Shown: positions 7,247 to 8,787 of the stretch, in pieces
Layout of the letters: each line of letters begins with the position of its first letter
How positions within the stretch are numbered: the stretch's first letter is position 1
NCBI GenBank assembly: GCA_026988195.1
Contig: JALSLS010000395.1
Location: forward strand, 1-8,787
DNA length: 8,787 bases
Reading direction: 5' to 3'
Origin: Methylomonas sp.
GTDB taxonomy: Bacteria > Pseudomonadota > Gammaproteobacteria > Methylococcales > Methylomonadaceae
Notes under the pieces: model-generated
Told to the model about the DNA's origin: nothing
What the model saw: only the letters and a program-made list of their open reading frames with translations
The model's database searches: none
Position numbers and translations under genes: made by a program

Positions 7247-8660
7247 CTAAACAAACTTTGTTGTTTTATTAAGTAACCCGTTCGGTCTGGATGCAGTTTT
7301 AATTTCTTGTCTAGCAATGGCGCGTGATATAGCTTCAGCTGTTTTTTGCCCAGTCACACCAGCAGAATCATTCGGTGCGCTTTTAACATTGACAGTAATA
7401 TAATTATTGTAAACATTACTATTGCTAGCACTTTTACCATCATTGTTTTTCTTTAGAAATAGGGTTAAATCGGTGTTTTGCTTTGGTGATAAAACACGTT
7501 CGCCTTTATCTAATAGATAAGTAGATTCACTGGGCACATTATCTAGCCCACCGTGGGCAATGCCATCGACAGATGATATTGCGCCTATCAATCCTGCACC
7601 TGTAGCCAGCACATTGGCCGCAGCCGCAGCCCCTAAAGCCGGCCCCACGTAGGCAATGCCCGCATACGCAGTATATGCATCACTAACCGCTTGATACATT
7701 TTTACTGACGCTTCGGCAATAGCAAATGCTTTGGCCGCTGCAAACATACCCTTGTAAATTGCTGACTGCTCGCCCGCAAAAACCTCAGTTAATGCTGCAA
7801 GTTGATTGAATGAATTACTAGCAGAACTCAATAAAAGCATATTTTGTGCATCTGAAAAAGCCTGCCGCTGTGCCAACGCCACCTCATCCAGCTCAGCCAA
7901 CAAAGCCAACCGCTCAGTCTCGGTACCAACAGTCGATTCAAGAATGATCCGTTTACGCTCATCATAATGCGCCTGCAACTCTTCCAGCTCAGTTCTGTTG
8001 CTCTCCTGCAAAAACTCTTTAACAGAATTAAGAGCCTCAACCTGAGACTCACGCTCACGCTCCATCTCCTGACGTTGCTTCTTAGCCAGCTCAACCCCTT
8101 CAGCCACAATATCATCATACTCAAGCTGTTCTTGCTTGGCTGCATCCAATGCGTCTTTCTGTTCTGCGTAGTTGGTAATAACTACTTTTTGAGCTTCGCT
8201 TACACTTTGCAAGCTGCCATATTCTATTTCATAACGTTGCCTGGCAACCTCAGTTGTTTCACCATATAAGGCAATTTGTCTTTTTAGGTTATCGACAACC
8301 TTTTTACCAGGGTCTTGTTTAGATCCCTTATTGCCTGTTGGTGGCTTGCCACCTTTGGGCGCTCCACCCACACTTAAAGCTGGTTTATTTAACTCTTTAA
8401 CAAGATTTTCACGCTCAGCCCTAAGCTCCTTAACTTTAGCCTTAACAACATCAGGGTCAAAACCCAGAGAGCGTTGCGCCCCTTGCATATCAGTGTTGCG
8501 ATTAAAGTTTCTAAGCTTTTTTTCTAAATCTAATATTTCCAGCCCAAGCTCATTAACTTTTTCCTTGGCAGATATATTACCAATACTGTTCAAAGCCTCC
8601 AGAAACTTAACAAAAGAAGGTAGAACACCAGAAACAATAGATAAAGTTAGCCCATCAAAG
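7247..8660 (-). pseudogene. Phage tail tape-measure protein, 3' fragment cut by an IS
   Basis: Tape-measure proteins set tail length in long-tailed phages. This reads as the C-terminal part of one. From a TTG at 8593 there are 448 residues: a lysine/glycine/proline-rich linker (about 70-97), a long charged coiled coil (about 98-250), an Ala/Gly-rich hydrophobic stretch (about 283-341), then HGGLDNVPSESTYLLDKGER followed by VLSPKQN (347-373), a motif typical of tape-measure C-termini. The same frame continues without a stop for 22 codons upstream of 8593 (ending FDGLTLSIVSGVLPSFVKFLEA when read from 8659) and contains no ATG, GTG or TTG. It breaks at 8660/8661, where an IS66-like end begins, and a stop follows at 8669-8671 inside the IS. 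The gene therefore lacks its real start and most of its N-terminal part. Its middle is clearly richer in GC (7861-7920 is 62%) than the pil genes. No other tail gene follows. A database might list 7247-8593 as an intact hypothetical protein. Confidence 0.75.
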
Positions 8661-8715
8661 GTAAGCGATTAATTATTACCGTAATTCCCAGTCACTAAAA
8701 ACAATGCCACACTAC

Positions 8716-8737
8716 CTCCTATGATTAACAGTAGGAG
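8716..8737 (+). promoter_or_regulatory. Hairpin covering the IS gene ribosome binding site
   Basis: CTCCTA (8716-8721) is the exact complement of TAGGAG (8732-8737), separated by 10 bases. The right arm contains the AGGAG ribosome site (8733-8737), placed 7 bases before the ATG at 8745. If transcribed from outside, the RNA could hide the ribosome site. This is a known way for IS elements to avoid being expressed from neighbouring promoters. A short stem like this may also arise by chance. Confidence 0.5.
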
Positions 8738-8744
8738 TATTTTA

Positions 8745-8787
8745 ATGGTATCAACACCTAAGCAACAGGCAAAACATTTCTGGTCAA
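8745..8787 (+). CDS. tnpA: Start of a probable IS66-family TnpA/OrfA protein (3' end outside window)
   Basis: Only 14 codons are visible: MVSTPKQQAKHFWS. The start is well supported by AGGAG 7 bases upstream. The residues resemble the beginning of IS66 accessory proteins, small DNA-binding proteins that often open with a TPKQQ...FW-type sequence followed by a WQQSGLSQ-like region, which here would fall outside the window. The position about 85 bases inside the IS end is right for the first gene of such an element. The evidence is short, so the family name is tentative. Confidence 0.55.
   Translation, partial: MVSTPKQQAKHFWS

Larger units (their letters stand above)
8661..8787 (+). mobile_element. 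Left end of a probable IS66-family insertion sequence (partial)
   Basis: The open frame of the tape-measure gene ends where GTAAGCG begins (8661-8667), which matches the GTAA/GTAAGCG terminus usual for IS66-family elements. The next 84 bases are untranslated. A small gene then starts at 8745 whose first residues look like an IS66 TnpA (OrfA). IS66 elements normally make 8-bp target duplications, so the flanking 8 bases CATCAAAG (8653-8660) should recur after the right end. Transposition genes tnpB and tnpC would lie outside the window. The call rests on end sequence, gene start and gene disruption together, and the full element cannot be seen. Confidence 0.68.

Noticed and set aside
7828..8672. 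Other open frames on both strands across the tape-measure fragment (7828-8145 minus, 7967-8269 plus, 8331-8672 plus)
   Set aside because: They overlap a frame with clear tape-measure features. Their translations are low-complexity shadows of its coiled coil, and one even crosses the IS boundary.

Overview
The window looks like the chromosome of an AT-rich gammaproteobacterium that makes type IV pili. The evidence is the arrangement pilM-pilN-pilO-pilP-pilQ divergent from a class A penicillin-binding protein gene (ponA/mrcA). This is a well-known gammaproteobacterial synteny, found for example in Pseudomonas and, as hofMNOPQ-mrcA, in enterics. A marine or host-associated lineage is a guess from base composition and protein flavour. 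I cannot name a genus.

Layout. Positions 1-4121 (minus strand) hold a compact operon transcribed pilM > pilN > pilO > pilP > pilQ. Genes overlap by one base (TAATG) at pilM/pilN and pilN/pilO, pilP starts 2 bases after pilO, and pilQ starts 14 bases after pilP. pilQ runs off the left edge, so only its first 438 codons are here, ending just past a pure run of 15 identical GGT glycine codons. Positions 4122-4378 are the divergent promoter region, with a candidate pilM promoter and an 18-bp palindrome in the predicted pilM leader. Positions 4379-6724 (plus strand) hold a complete, apparently functional PBP1A. Positions 6725-7246 are non-coding and rich in inverted repeats, dominated by a 152-bp quasi-palindrome (6794-6945) that resembles a MITE or ERIC-type intergenic element. 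Positions 7247-8660 (minus strand) are the 3' part of a phage tail tape-measure gene. At 8661 this gene is cut by the left end of what looks like an IS66-family insertion sequence, whose first small gene (tnpA-like) starts at 8745 on the plus strand and leaves the window.

How the genes work together. PilM (cytoplasmic, actin-like), PilN and PilO (inner-membrane, coiled-coil) and PilP (lipoprotein) form the alignment subcomplex that links the pilus motor to the outer-membrane secretin PilQ. PBP1A is a bifunctional peptidoglycan synthase. Its conserved place beside the pilus genes fits the need to fit the trans-envelope pilus machine into the wall, although that functional link is inference. 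The right third is accessory DNA: repeats, a decayed prophage gene and an IS, stacked immediately downstream of ponA.

I found no convincing evidence of a wholly new system. The items most worth a second look are the (GGT)15 tract in pilQ, the 152-bp quasi-palindrome, the IS-interrupted tape-measure gene with a predicted 8-bp target duplication, and a hairpin that covers the transposase-gene ribosome binding site.
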